Under the pieces are notes generated by a model. The model did not search any database and was not told the origin of the DNA. It worked only from the letters and a program-made list of their open reading frames with translations. DNA of 64,000 nt from Pollenia angustigena (taxonomy: Eukaryota; Arthropoda; Insecta; Diptera; Polleniidae), in contig OV884056.1 in NCBI GenBank assembly GCA_930367215.1, positions 228,089,127-228,153,126 of the forward strand, in the 5' to 3' direction. Numbering within the stretch: position 1 is the stretch's first letter; each line of letters starts with the position of its first letter. The translations under genes were made by a program, and so were the position numbers. Below are positions 14,425 through 25,381 of this stretch, piece by piece.

Positions 14425-15117
14425 CACACTAGCCAACAAGGTTTTGCACTGGATCAACCAAATATCATTCCTAGGGTAATTCGGCGTGCTAAATTCGAAT
14501 CTGCAATTGGGTTTTCTCTATCACGTCAGGTTTTCGATGTACAAAACCTTTTTTTTTTAGTTTTTTACATAAAAAATCACTAGTTTATTTAAAAATCAAT
14601 GAATTTTCAAAAGTGAATGGTCTATTTGAACGTCGTTTGTATTTTGTTGGTTCGGTTTCACGTATTAGAGTCCAGCAATAGTTTCCCAGCATGCTTTTGT
14701 CCCAAAATCCTTGATTATTTCTTTCAATTTTCATTAAATCTTGATGGAAGAAATCTTAAAGCAAATGAAGAAAATGGAATACATAGTCCATGTTCACGGT
14801 TTGTCCAAGTTTCTGACTGCAACACCAAAATAAAATAAATATGCATATTTTAATGATTCTGATATTGCATATCCCTTTTTTTCAACCAAATATTCACCAT
14901 GCTTCAACGCTACTATTATGAAGATTTAGAATGAATGTGGGCTTCTGTCAAATTAATAATTGTGAAATTGTAGTGGCAGTTTTACAGTATTGCCAGCATG
15001 CGATAAAATATGAACAAAACGTGATAGCCCAATTTGTATGCCAGATTCGAATTTAGCGCACCCAAAAAACATGCTTCGTTTTTGCAGTCAATTTTTTTCC
15101 AATTTTGTAGACCAGTG
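14425..15117. mobile_element. Foldback element with CACT ends
   Basis: Inverted arms are visible: GCTAAATTCGAATCTG near 14490 and its inverse near 15045, then TCTATCACGT with the inverse ACGTGATAG. Outer ends are similar (CACTAGCCAACAAGG against CACTGGTCTACAAAA, read inward). Right flank is TAA; the left flank has diverged, so the borders are approximate. The ending CCAGTGTAATTA also occurs at 29112-29122. The 73-residue open frame inside has no recognised match. Confidence 0.5.
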
Positions 15118-15460
15118 TAATTAACCGTCAATTAGAAAGTTTGATGCTTTTATTTCTAGTCAAAAAAACTTAATTTTAACGAATTTGAGTAAAATATCAT
15201 GATTCGTAACGTGAGAAATAAAGCCATATGGCTTTATTACCACGATCCAAGTGCAATAACGCCATAATCGTTTAGTAACCAAAGTGGAAATAACGCCATA
15301 ACAGTGTAATTGTTATGGTTACAAGTTGGCAAAAGAATGAGCTGCCATTGTCAAGTGTTGAAAATATATGGTACAGTAGGTGGAAGGGGGGAAGCGAGTC
15401 CGGCGGGCGACCGTGAGGCGTGCGGCGGGCCCGTCACAACATGTTTACAAACTCCAAAGC
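15118..15460. other. Stretch with a palindromic AAAGCCAT motif
   Basis: Around 15215-15302 there are GAGAAATAAAGCCATATGG and repeated AACGCCATAA words. It leads into the GC-rich minisatellite. No gene is recognised. Confidence 0.4.
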
Positions 15461-15464
15461 ATAT

Positions 15465-15890
15465 CCGGACTTCGGCAGGGCGCAGGATTTTCTCCTATAT
15501 AGTATAACAAAGACCGGCTCCGCTAATTAAAGCTTTTCTGTATAGTCGGCCTTCGGCCGGGCGCCAGGATTTCCTCATCTATGGTATAACAAAGACCGGC
15601 TTCGCTAACTAAAGCTTCTATGTATAGCCGCCCTTTGGCCGGGTGCAAAGATTTTTTCCTCCATGGTATAACAAACACCGGCTTCGCTTACTAAAGCTTC
15701 TCTGTATAGCCGGCCTTTGGGCGGGCACAAAAATTTACTTCTTTATGGTATAACAAGTACCGATTTCGCTAAGTAAAGCTTCTTAAATCTGCCTAAAGAA
15801 GGCCGAATAAGCAGAGAAGCTTTAGTTAGCGAAGCCGGTGTTTGTTATACCATAGAGGAGAAAATCCTTGCGCCCAAAGGGTTTTCGTTA
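15465..15890. repeat. GC-rich 82-bp minisatellite with an inverted terminal copy
   Basis: Four head-to-tail units start near 15465, 15547, 15629 and 15709. Each has a GC hairpin (CGGCCTTCGGCCGGG), a TTTTCCTC segment, TGGTATAACAAA, CACCGGCTTCGCTAACTAAA and GCTTCTCTGTATAG. A fifth copy follows in inverted orientation at about 15795-15890. The base composition contrasts sharply with the AT-rich surroundings. No coding function is evident. Confidence 0.8.
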
Positions 15891-16115
15891 TATTTTTAAT
15901 ATATACACCCAGAGATAAAACAACATAACAATTTTTAAATAAATTAGAATTATATTAAAAGAAAAAAAATTTAAATGGGAAATAAGGCCATGTATGGCTT
16001 TATTTCCATGTAAGAGAGAATTCTAATTTATTTAAAAATAGCTTTGTTGTCTTATTTCTCACTCCATTGAGAAATAAGGCCATTTTGCTTTTTATCCTAT
16101 GGCTTTATTGCACGG
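15891..16115. repeat. Cluster of AAATAAGGCCAT palindromic motifs
   Basis: GGGAAATAAGGCCATGTATG at about 15979, GAGAAATAAGGCCATTTTG at about 16069 and CTATGGCTTTATTGC at about 16097 form inverted or repeated words. A related cluster lies at 63825-63965. Arms around 15930 and 16030 (AATTTATTTAAAAATAGC against TTTTTAAATAAATTAGAATT) form a larger inverted repeat. Confidence 0.55.
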
Positions 16116-16119
16116 CACC

Positions 16120-16860
16120 ATTCGTAACAGTTTTAGCCGTACCGAAAATATTTTTAAGAGGGGAATTTATATTGGAGCCATGGTAAATTATGTACCAATC
16201 ATCACAAAACCCTGTAAAGTGACTTCTGGCGTTAGAAAACTTAAATTAGAACAAAATGTTATAGCGGTTAATAGTTTTAAAGTGGTTTTCAGAAGGCGGT
16301 TTGGTATGGTACCTATGGTAAATTATGGACCTATTATCTCAAAATTGCTTAAGATGATTTCTAACCATATGATGAAGCTTAATTGGACCGATCTTCACGA
16401 AATTTTACAGTGTGATTTCTAGTCCTATAAAACTGTGACAAACCAAATTTTATCACTAAACTGTACTAAACTGTTTTCCGACAATATGCTTTATATGGTA
16501 AATTATGGACCGATCTTCACGAAATTAACCAATATGATTATTAGTCATATAAAACGATATTTTTTGTATCAATATTATCAATTTTTTAGGGTGGTGGTTC
16601 CACATTTAAATACATAACTCTTATCGTACTGAACAGATTTTGCTGGCTTTAAGTCCCAAACTGCTTAGGATACCTAGAAGCAATTTGACAACAATATTGT
16701 TCTTTTCTTTTGAGTTATTCAAAAGTGAGCGTTCTTTCAACAGACGTACAGACTAACATGGCTAAATTACTTTATGGGGTCTGAGATGAATAATATGAAA
16801 GTTTTACACGGAATGACAAACGTAGTATACCCTCATTTACCACTAGTGGTGGTGTATTAG
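16120..16860 (+). repeat. Dispersed tandem-unit repeat R3, truncated forward copy
   Basis: Repeated units carry GGTAAATTATGGACC, a TCTTCACGAAATT segment and a TAGTCCTATAAAACTGTGAC segment. The tail has GGGGTCTGAGATGAATAAT and CACGGAATGACAAAC. The recurring word produces false open frames with repeated NYGPI. It matches 57025-58520 and, inverted, 17035-18770. Confidence 0.7.
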
Positions 16861-16884
16861 AATATTTTAAGATATTGTACATTG

Positions 16885-17034
16885 TACATTAGGGTTATGA
16901 CTTTTTGCAATTTTTGTAAATATGCAAGCTCCAGTTTTAAGATCGTGTAGGGCGTGAAAAAATACGAATAGCTGCGTTTTACTTTTATGTGCTCTTGAAA
17001 AAAATCACACACCAAATGAAATGATGTTTTGTAC
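16885..17034 (+). mobile_element. Half copy of the hAT MITE at 30038-30503
   Basis: TGTACATTAGGGTTATGACT and the following CAATTTTTGTAAATAT match the left arm at 30032, and a later segment with CACACACCAAATGAAATGA matches the CACGCACCAA segment there. It lies between the two opposed R3 copies. Confidence 0.5.
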
Positions 17035-18770
17035 AATAAGTTGTAAAGAGGGTATACTAAGTTTGTCATTCCGTGTGAAACTTTTTTATTATTCATCTCA
17101 GACCCCTTAAGTATATATATTCTGGGTTCTTGAGTAATCCTAAGTCGATTTAGCCATGTCCGTCTGTCTGTCCGTCTGTTGAAAACACGCTCACTTTCGA
17201 AAAACTCAAAAGAAATAAGCAAACAATTGCTTGTAGTTATGAATCAAAATGTCGAACCTCCACTTAAAAAAAATTTATAGTTTTGTTACAAAAAATAACA
17301 TAAACGGTGGAACAATGCACGGAATGATACACGATTTTGCTGTAAAATTTCGTGAAGATCCGACCATCATTTACCCTAGGCCCCATATAAACCCTTCTCC
17401 CGGAAAACAGTTTAGTACGCTTAATACCGTAAAAAATAATGCTATCTTAACAAAATTTGGTACATCACAGTTTTATAGGACTAGAAACAAGACTGTATAA
17501 TTTCGTGAAAATCTGTCCATAATTTACCCTAGGCCCCATATAAACCCTACTACCGGAAAACAGTTTAGTAAGCCTTAAACTGTAATAAATAATGCTATCA
17601 TAATAGAAATTGGTACGTCACAGTTTTATAGGACTGACGCTGTCAAATTCCGTGAAGATCAGTCCATAATTTACCTTAGGCCCCATATGAACCCTTCTCC
17701 CGAAATACAGTTTAGTACGCCTAAAACTGTAATTAATAATGGTATCAGAATAAAATTTAATACTTCACAGTTTTTTAGGACTAGAAATAGCACTAATTAA
17801 TTTCGTGATTATCGGTCCATAACACTGCTTTACAAATTTTTAATTTTGAAAAATACCAAGAACACCACATGCCTAGATAAGTTAATTGGAACCTCCTGAA
17901 CACGAAAACCGCTGTAATTTTTTTTCCTAAGTACCGTTTTTTAGATAACGGTACTTTTGTGTTTTTCGGTGTATGGTCCCACTCAAACCCTTGTGGAGCC
18001 CAACCAAAAAGTCCGATCGAAATAAATGGCATATCGTTGGAAAGGTTATTGACTGCATTTTCCATCGACATGCTACAAATTTCTATCTGATAAGAAACGG
18101 TACTTAGGAAAAAAAAATTACAGCGGTTTTCGTGTTCAGGAGGTCCCAATTAACTTATCTAGGCATGTGGTGTTCTTGGTATTTTTTGGCTGTAAACCAG
18201 TGTAATTTACTAAAGGCCCCTTTGGTAAAATAATTAAATACGCCTAAAACCGTAGCAGATATGGATATTGCGGTAAACTTTCTTCCAACTTATCTTCATT
18301 TGGCCAGAAAAAATTTTATGCAATTTTGTGATATACGGTCCATAATAAACGATCAAAGGTTTTAAGCAGCCTTCTGAAATTCACTGCAAACGCTAAAACT
18401 AATTTCACCGCTGTATTGAAATTTGTGTTTTTTAATACCAGAAATCACTCTTCAGAATTTTGGCTTCAATATAAATTGCCCTCCTGAAAATCATTTAGGT
18501 TCGGCTTAAACTGTTACGAATCATGATATTTTACTCAAGCCATTTAAAATTGCTAAAAAGGCATAAAACTTTCCGATTGCCGGTCAATAATTTTATATAG
18601 GACTAAACCGCACCCAATTTTAATGCAGATGTCTATTTTTTTAAGATAAATTAATAATAAATAGACATTATATAGATATCACTCCTAAAACATTCGAACA
18701 GTCAGTGGAGGGTATCAAAGATTCGGCATAGCCGAATATATCACTCGAATTTTTATATAATAAGGCTTAA
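17035..18770 (-). repeat. R3 repeat, long inverted copy
   Basis: It starts with the tail in reverse (GTTTGTCATTCCGTGTGAAA), runs through about four to five units of 150-160 bp (CCGTGAAGATC, ATAATTTACC, AGGCCCCATATAAACCCTTC), and ends with GTGGAGGGTATCAAAG and the hairpin ATTCGGCATAGCCGAAT at about 18720-18738. A 380-bp MITE interrupts one unit (17823-18202). Confidence 0.7.
17823..18202. mobile_element. MITE with about 110-bp inverted repeats, TAA duplication
   Basis: Ends are CACTGCTTTACA and TGTAAACCAGTG, with long arms sharing CACATGCCTAGATAAGTTAA and CGAAAACCGCTGTAATTTTT in inverted form. The target is an R3 unit: neighbouring units read CCATAATTTAC, and here they read CCATAA, element, TAATTTAC. 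This proves a 3-bp TAA duplication. The 118-residue open frame inside is just the arm sequence. Confidence 0.9.
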
Positions 18771-18771
18771 G

Positions 18772-18930
18772 TTCATCAAATTTAATTTTCATTAAATTAT
18801 TTTTATGAAGAAAGGAATTCATTGATCCTTTTTTCATTCTTGATTGCCGGGGGAATCGAACCCAGGCTTTCACGGACAGTTTACCCCTACATGTTTCGAT
18901 TGCAACCACTTCATCTCTTCAGAAGGTTTT
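18772..18930 (-). repeat. tRNA-like (SINE-type) sequence
   Basis: On the minus strand there is a B-box-like GGGTTCGATTCCCCCGG (about 18848-18864) preceded by a stretch of tRNA-like length, and followed by an AT-rich tail. The tail word ATCAAATTTAATTTTCATT recurs at about 63737. A full cloverleaf could not be drawn, so this is either a SINE relic or a tRNA pseudogene. Confidence 0.35.
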
Positions 18931-19264
18931 GCCGTTTAACACTCACAGCCATTTAAACCAAATTGTATTAAACCTTTGGTCGATCAAAACTTGCTTTGAA
19001 TGATTATCCATTTTAATTGATTTACATATTCTTCCTTACTTCCGTTTTTCGTACTTTTTTTTCAAGAATTCTCCTTTTTTTTATTAAAAAAAACACGTAA
19101 ACTTATCTTATCTTCTTGTAACACCTAGCTTTTATCTATTATATTTATTTATTTAGTAATAAAATAAAAAAAAAACAAAAACACAAAAATACAGTACGCA
19201 AAATTTAAATGCATTTGGTTCGTGAACGATGGTGCGATCGCGAAAACGGGAAGTCGTAGTTATG
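18931..19264. other. Non-coding stretch
   Basis: AT-rich with poly(A) and poly(T) tracts; nothing is recognised. Confidence 0.35.
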
Positions 19265-20199
19265 TAAAGGGTGGTTAAATTGTAAGGGCCGATGTTGAAT
19301 GTGAACCACACCTAAACGCCAAGTTTTTTTCCGAATTTTATTTGACATTTCTCTATTTCAGACTTACTCAATTTGAACCATGGAGAGATACACAATCCAA
19401 CAACGTGTTAAAGTTATCCAGACTTATTATGAAAATGGGCGTTCAAATCAAAATGCATATCGTGCACTTCGTGATTCAGTGATGAGGCACATTTTCACCT
19501 CAGTGGATTCGTCAATAAACAGAATTGCCGCATTTGGGCGAATGAGAATCCAAGAGTGATTGTCGAAAAACCAATGCACCCACAAAGAGTGATTGTTTGG
19601 TGCGGTTTATGGGCTGGCGGCATCATCGGGCCGTATTTTTTCCAAAATGAGGCCGGTCAGGCAGTTACTGTGAATGGTGTTCGCTATCGTGAGATGATAA
19701 CGAAATTTTTATGGCCCGAATTGGAAGATATGGATGTTGACGATATGTGGTTTCAGCAGGACGGTGCCACTTGCCACACAGCTAACGAAACAATGGCTCT
19801 TTTGCGCAACAAATTCAATGGCCGTGTTATCTCACGTAATGGCGATGTCAATTGGCCGCCAAGATCATGTGATTTGACACCGTTGGACTTTTTTCTTTGG
19901 GGTTATTTGAAAGAAAAGGTGTACGTCGATAAGCCAGCAACAATTCAAGAGCTAAAGGATGAGATAATTCGGCACATTAACGGCATAGAACCTCCATTAT
20001 GCCTCAGGGTCATCGAAAATTTGGACCATCGGATGGAGGTGTGCCGCCGTGGTCGCGGCGCCCATTTGGCCGATATTTTGTTCCATACATAATTGAGTAA
20101 TACCAATATATCATAATAAAAAAAAATTACAATAATTTCCTAAATAGTTTGTGTTTTATTCAAAATCAACATCGGCCCTTGAAATTTAACCACCCTTTA
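19265..20199 (+). mobile_element. rosa-like (DD41D) mariner-superfamily element, internally deleted
   Basis: Terminal inverted repeats of about 35 bp (starting TAAAGGGTGGTTAAATT and including AAGGGCCGATGTTGA) bound a 935-bp element. TA is the end dinucleotide on each side, as for Tc1/mariner insertions. It carries one transposase gene (19380-20092) missing an internal part, so it is non-autonomous. Confidence 0.85.
19380..20092 (+). pseudogene. rosa-like DD41D transposase, internally deleted
   Basis: The ATG at 19380 opens an N-terminal helix-turn-helix segment (MERYTIQQRVKVIQ...) of about 33 codons. This joins out of frame, near 19475, to the catalytic domain, which begins SDEAHFHLSGF (first Asp). 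The catalytic part is then open to 20092 with FQQDGATCHTA (second Asp) and WPPRSCDLTPLDFFLWG (third Asp). Counting gives 41 residues between the second and third Asp, matching the DD41D rosa group known from tephritid flies. The DNA-binding and linker region normally between HTH and first Asp is missing. Otherwise the C-terminal 178 codons are intact, which suggests a fairly recent copy. Confidence 0.85.
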
Positions 20200-20772
20200 T
20201 TAGTTTTTTCCATAGCCAACACGAATTTGGAATTGGAAGATGTTGCTAAAAAATTCATCCCCCGACTGTAAATACGTGAATAGTGTTTTTTTTATTTGAA
20301 AGATTTTTGTATTGAGTGTGTCTTATCAATTTACGCTAATTTTCCCTTATCAGTATAAAATTGAGTTTTTGGGGGCACGGGTTAAATTTTTAGTATTTTT
20401 AATTCATATATTTAATTTATTGTAAATAAAAAAATAAATCACAATTTTTTAATATAAACAATTGATTCACATGAAATAATAAATCGTTTATACTGACTGG
20501 ACAACAAAATAAAACGTAAATAAACTTGTAGGAAGTGTCATTTAGTCAATAAAAGTCTTAAAATAATTTAAAATACTATAAATTACTTGAAATCATTTAA
20601 GAATTACGCAATTTTGTAAATTAAAGTAAATAGGAACTCTTTACTATAAACATTTTAGAGCAAAAACTCTCTAAAACCTGATTAAATTATGGACAATTAT
20701 TAAACCGCTTTAAGAAATATAGTCATACAATTTTTTTCATATTTGCTTATTAAACACAATTATGTAGTTATG
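20200..20772. other. AT-rich non-coding stretch
   Basis: Nothing recognised between two mariner-type elements. Confidence 0.35.
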
Positions 20773-21345
20773 TAAAGGGTGTTGTTTTAAGCTCACAATT
20801 TTTTATTAGAAAGACCAACACATGGCATAAACATTTGAAAATGATTTCAGCCAAATGGCAATCGCGGCTGTTCTAGAAGAACTGCATTGTGGGCATCCAA
20901 TTTTGGGTAACTTTTATACAGCTTTGCCGGCCGTGTGTCACATATAACAAAAACAATGTTGGCCTCTAAGACGTCAGTTGTTGCTTGTTTATCTGCAAAA
21001 ATTAGTGACTTCACGTAGCTCAACAGCAAATAATCGAGAGGTATCAATTGCACGACCTTGGAGGCCCACTGACATATCCATTTCTCGAAATCAACATATT
21101 GCTAAAATTTGATTTCAATAAGTCGATTGAAGGTATCGGTTGCCGTAAGGCTCAACAAATCATTAATCATGTTGCGGTAATCAGCATTGACCGAAACGCG
21201 AACTGCGGATTTATTTCTGAAGATAAAGGGTTCGATTATTCCACCAGCGTTTTTTATGTTATGGACTCCTTAGGGTTTGTTGTTGATTGGTCTCACTGTA
21301 TGTGCGGCAATTAACAAACCCATTCGTCATAAAAGTCACGTAGTC
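20773..21345 (-). pseudogene. Degraded rosa-like transposase element
   Basis: It starts at TAAAGGGTG (20773), like the neighbouring element and with the same nine bases (GTAGTTATG) in front. On the minus strand, pieces in shifting frames give GFVNCR, SRNGYVSGPPRSCN and IPLDYLLLSYVKSL, in the order and spacing of the DD41D catalytic domain. The second TIR and the N-terminus are missing. Confidence 0.65.
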
Positions 21346-22120
21346 GTCTATAAGTTAAGCGAATCAATTTCTGCTTTTCAAAGCGAATTTTTATTGTTTC
21401 TACCTTAATTCTATTAATCATCATGTATCATCATCATGGCAAAGTATATTGATTATAAATGTCACAAATAGAGCGAAGTATGATAGTTTGCGCGACAGGT
21501 AACGCTTTTGTAAGTTCTGTCAAACTTGAAAAACACGCATTACATTACGTTTTAAATAATTATATGTTTCTTCAGCCAAAAATTTCGAGTTTTATTTATT
21601 TGCTTCTATTATTTATTTACTTCTCTTTACACGTACACATCTAACAATAAAATTTACTAAAAGAAACAAATTAAGTGCTTTAAAAATATATTGTAATACT
21701 ATTAATTTATTTATTTTTGCTGCATTCATAAGCTGCACTTGAAAATTGCAATGGAGGTCAAAGTCAAGTAGTTTTATAGTCAATATAAAATTTGTTTGTG
21801 TGTAAAAAACCGGCTAAGTATGTGTAGAACAGAAAAAAAAAAACATTTTACATACTAAATTGTATTTATTTGGTGTAAAATACAATATTATTTCAAATTT
21901 GTATGCAAATTAATCACAGATTTTTTGTAATGCATTTTTAAATTCTTTTTATTTATTGAAATTAATAACAAATTGTGGTCGGTCATGATTGATCATATAA
22001 TGACTTTTATGGGTTAAACATGGGGGCTTTCTTTCTATTTTACTGATTTTATATCTAGTTACAACGAAAAAGATGTGGATTTATCTTTTAGCATTTACAA
22101 ATACAATAACTAACAAGGAA
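21346..22120. other. AT-rich non-coding stretch
   Basis: No credible gene; short open frames only. Confidence 0.35.
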
Positions 22121-22124
22121 GAAA

Positions 22125-23265
22125 GTATAGTCGGTCAAGCCCGACTATTTTGATATCCTACTGGACTAATTTTCGAACTTGTACTCTATTTGGGACCCAT
22201 GGCTAATTACACTGTGCTAGTTGAAAAACAAAAAATCAACCAATCGTAGTCGGGACTGTAAGAAAATATAAACTCACTGTTTATTGTTGTTGTTTTTGTT
22301 CAAGCTTTGATATTGTTACGGGGAAAAATGCGGTTTATAATTCTTATTCGCTTAACAGTTTTATTTGTATAACATCTTTAGTTTTTCTAAAATCTTTGGA
22401 TTAAGTTTCCTGACGATCTGGCCTAAGCAACCAGTGAAATGCGCATATGAATAGCTTATCCCATCAACAATAAATTTCAGTTTATCAATAGTATGAAATG
22501 GGAATTTAGCACATTAAGACCAAACCTTGTTAAAAAAGGTTTAGTTAATTGACTCAAAAAAGGTTCAGTTTATTAAAATTACTACAAACCGAAATTCTCC
22601 GAAACTTTCAGCAAAGTTAAACTTTTTTCTTATATGCGCAAACAAAACAATTGTCACAGCCGCGAATAACGTTGTAAAAGGCACTTTTTGCAATATCAGT
22701 TTTTTTTTTGTAAATTATCGTTAACATTACTCTCTAACATTGTGTAAATATCATATCATCCAAAATTATGCACCTTAATCTCTTCAAAATGCAATACAAA
22801 GAGTCTGCCAATGAAAGAACGTTGTAAGTTACAAAAAAAATTATACAATCTAATGGTTTTGAAAATTAGAATAACGTTTTTAAAGCCGCTTGCGTAGTGG
22901 AAATACGTTTTAAATGACATCGCGATTGTGGATATGAATCGTTTTTCCACTAAAAAAGTTATTAACTGAAAATTTGCATGTTATTTTAAATTCAAATTTC
23001 TTGATATTTTGCATTAAAGTTTTATATTATCATTAGTTTTGATAATCTAAAAAAAAAAATTTTAAATAAATAATTTTTTAAACGTTTTTTGCTCTCCTGT
23101 AAAATAACAATTTTGTCACTTACAACGTTATTCGCGGCTGTGCTTCAATTGTTCAAAAAATTGGACAATGGTAGCTACTATAAAACTTATCGTTGCCAAA
23201 TTTTATACCAATACCAACATTTATGAGGAAGTTATGGCACTTAAAGCTATTTTGTGAAGAACAGA
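22125..23265 (+). repeat. R2 repeat, copy 2, with inserted elements
   Basis: The head reads AGTCGGTCAAGCCCGACTAT and a GATATCC segment; a body segment resumes at about 23185 (ACCAATACCAACATTTATG), parallel to 9345 and 51465. Between them are a segment matching 8870-9085 inverted (22275-22480) and the foldback at 22655-23142. Confidence 0.5.
22655..23142. mobile_element. Foldback element with CACAGCCGCGAATAACG ends
   Basis: CACAGCCGCGAATAACGTTG at 22655 has its inverse at 23123-23142. The centre is AT-rich. Target duplication is unclear, and nothing is encoded. Confidence 0.6.
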
Positions 23266-23269
23266 GTAT

Positions 23270-23330
23270 TTGGCGGGAATCGAACTCTCAACCCTCGCAC
23301 TGGCGTATTTGTCGTTTGTTTGTAATACAA
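23270..23330 (-). repeat. tRNA-like B-box segment
   Basis: The minus strand reads GAGAGTTCGATTCCCGCCAA, a typical T-arm/B-box. The rest of a tRNA fold is not evident. Probably a SINE head or tRNA pseudogene. Confidence 0.3.
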
Positions 23331-23332
23331 CG

Positions 23333-23487
23333 TCAACCATAATTTATTGTATATATGTATAAATGGGATCCGAAAGGTAATAAATTGATCATAAATGGCT
23401 GGTAACAGTATGCGAATCATAGAGAAGCCGTCAATATGTATCGGAAGATTTAAATTTTTTATTTTATAGTCGTACTTCCATGGAGTT
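23333..23487 (-). pseudogene. Partial duplicate of the coding-like block at 23569-23890
   Basis: The minus strand encodes TPWKYDYK..., LNLPIHIDGFSMI and ILLPAIYDQFI, a diverged copy of about 40 codons of the neighbouring block. A 26-bp word around ATAATTTATTGTATATATG stands on both sides (about 23339 and 23494). Confidence 0.6.
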
Positions 23488-23568
23488 TTTCAACTATAAT
23501 TTATTGTATATATGTACTTTCACCTGGAGGTTGTAGGGATCACCTTAAGGATATTTCATCTTTTGGTG

Positions 23569-23890
23569 TTACATCCTTTCGGGTCTTAGGTCAATACCTG
23601 GGATCCGAAAGTTAATTAATTTATCATAAATGGCTGGTAACAGTATGTGAATCATAGAGAAGCCGTCGGGATGTATCGGAAGATTTATCTTTTCCGTTTT
23701 ATAGTCGTACTTCCATGGAGTTAGATATGGTGGTGGGCTAGAGGTAGATGCCAGTTTTCTTTTGCGTCGATATTGACATTGAAAATCGAGAAATGTGTAA
23801 GGTGTATGCATATCTACGAAACGCAAATATCTCGAATGACAGGGCTTTTGAAGTTTTCGAATTTCTTGAGTCTGGGTTGCTTACCAGAGC
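23569..23890 (-). CDS. Unidentified coding-like block, about 100 codons
   Basis: On the minus strand a frame is open from a TAA near 23890 to a stop at 23569, reading ...QTQEIRKLQKPCHSRYLR, then FLDFQCQYRRKRKLA, a proline-rich SSPPPYLTPW, and IHPDGFSMIHILLPAIYDKL. It has no good ATG at the front, and ends near CCCAG followed by GTATTG, which could be a splice donor. Amino-acid composition is balanced, unlike random AT-rich frames, and its C-terminal half is conserved in a second copy at 23333-23487. I do not recognise the protein. It may be an exon of a host gene or of an unknown mobile element. Confidence 0.45.
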
Positions 23891-24586
23891 ATATATAACA
23901 CACTAACTGGTTAAGGCCCACCAAGATACTAGGCCACACGACAGGTGCTCTTGGGTTTTTGTAAAACTCTAGCACGATCTTGCCATTCAATTCTTTTGTC
24001 TAATCATACCACAATCATTAAATGAACCCGATTACAAATTTTCTTTTGGATCATGTTTTTACCTAGGGTTTGGGTACGAAGCGTCCATACCTTACATTTT
24101 ATTTTTTTTACTTATAAATAGGGGCCTAATCCTTTTATTTTTTCTATAACTACGCCGATTAGTATTGCAATTGGGACCATTCGGTCAATAAATTAATCGA
24201 ACCCACGTACAAATTTACACACTTAACTTTTTAAAGTATAAATATCCTGCGGGAATAATAGTTTTAATATTAAGAGACCACATTAGAGGAAGATGGAGTA
24301 TGCAATTAATCTCATTTATTTTTTAATCTTTAAGTTTTATTGGGTCTTAAAAATGGTCACATACGGATCGCTTTTACATTTAGATTCCATACCTTTGTAC
24401 CCTGAAATGATAATTTAGCATAATAGTTCTCACGGAAAAGAAAATATAAAATTTCGCCTAAATATTCTCTATTCATTGACTTTTTATTTTGGCATTGAAA
24501 ATATAATAAATCGGTTCATATTTTAAATAGAAGGCTTACATTTACTTTTTTTTTAAGGGTTGTGACACGATAGGGTCTATATCAGC
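23891..24586. other. Non-coding stretch
   Basis: Nothing recognised. Confidence 0.35.
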
Positions 24587-25381
24587 CAGGGCTGTCAGAT
24601 ATGGCGATTTCTCGCCAAACGTGGCGATTTTGAAACGTGTTTGGCGATGGGAATTCCCGTTTGGCGGCTGGCGACTTTTATGGCGATTTCTGATATAACT
24701 GGCGATTAACTTGGCTATTTTAACCATTTATATAATTTCGGTGATTTTGTTTAACAGCTTGTCATTTTTTGTTATCATTACTAATATAAAAAAACTTGCA
24801 ACTTTTCACATGATTTTTATTTTGTTATCATTTTAAGCACATAGTATACAGAGGCGTCACGAGACAGAAAATATTGTGTTTTTTTCTGTCTTTTTCTTCG
24901 AAAGCTGCCCTTTTTGCGTTTTTTGTTTTGATTATGCAATTTGTTTAGATAGTAGCGGCCTGTTTTTACGCATTGTCACTTCACTAATAAAAAACGTTTT
25001 CTATCTCTTTCTTCGAAAGCTGCCCTCGCAAATGATTTATGCATTTTTCATACGTCACTTTTTTCATCTCTGTATACTTTGTGATTTTAAGTGAATTTTA
25101 TATTCAGTCACTATTTAATTATAATAGTATATATGCAGGTCAAAACTCCAGTAATGAAATCGGCGAGGCTGAAGTGCACGATCTTATAGACTTGTGCACT
25201 TAATTTAAGTTTTTTAACTGAATATATGATCTCCATTTTATGTTATTTAAACAAAATTACAGAAACAAAAAAACCTTTACTTTTGGCGACTTTTTTGTAT
25301 TTTTTCTCAGTTTTAGCGATTTTTGATTGAAATATTATACTAGCGTTTGGCGATGGAGCTCAAAAAAATCTGACAACCCTG
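24587..25381. mobile_element. hAT MITE with CAGGGYTGTCAGAT ends
   Basis: Ends CAGGGCTGTCAGAT and ATCTGACAACCCTG are flanked by a perfect 8-bp duplication ATATCAGC (24579-24586 and 25382-25389). Subterminal TGGCGATTT words are repeated at both ends. It contains a second insert at about 24843-25077. No transposase. Confidence 0.88.
24843..25077. mobile_element. MITE with AGTATACAGAG ends, nested
   Basis: It starts AGTATACAGAGGCGTCACG and ends in the inverse ...CTCTGTATACT. Inner words ACAGAAAATATTGTG and GTAGCGGCC match 46893-47265. Confidence 0.55.

Noticed and set aside
15465..15890. CRISPR-like array
   Set aside because: Units are contiguous tandem repeats without unique spacers, and the genome is eukaryotic.
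17793..18149. 118-codon minus-strand frame
   Set aside because: Entirely explained by the arms of the 17823-18202 MITE.
18846..18930. Functional tRNA gene
   Set aside because: A B-box is present, but acceptor stem and anticodon arm do not fold; a SINE or tRNA relic is more likely.
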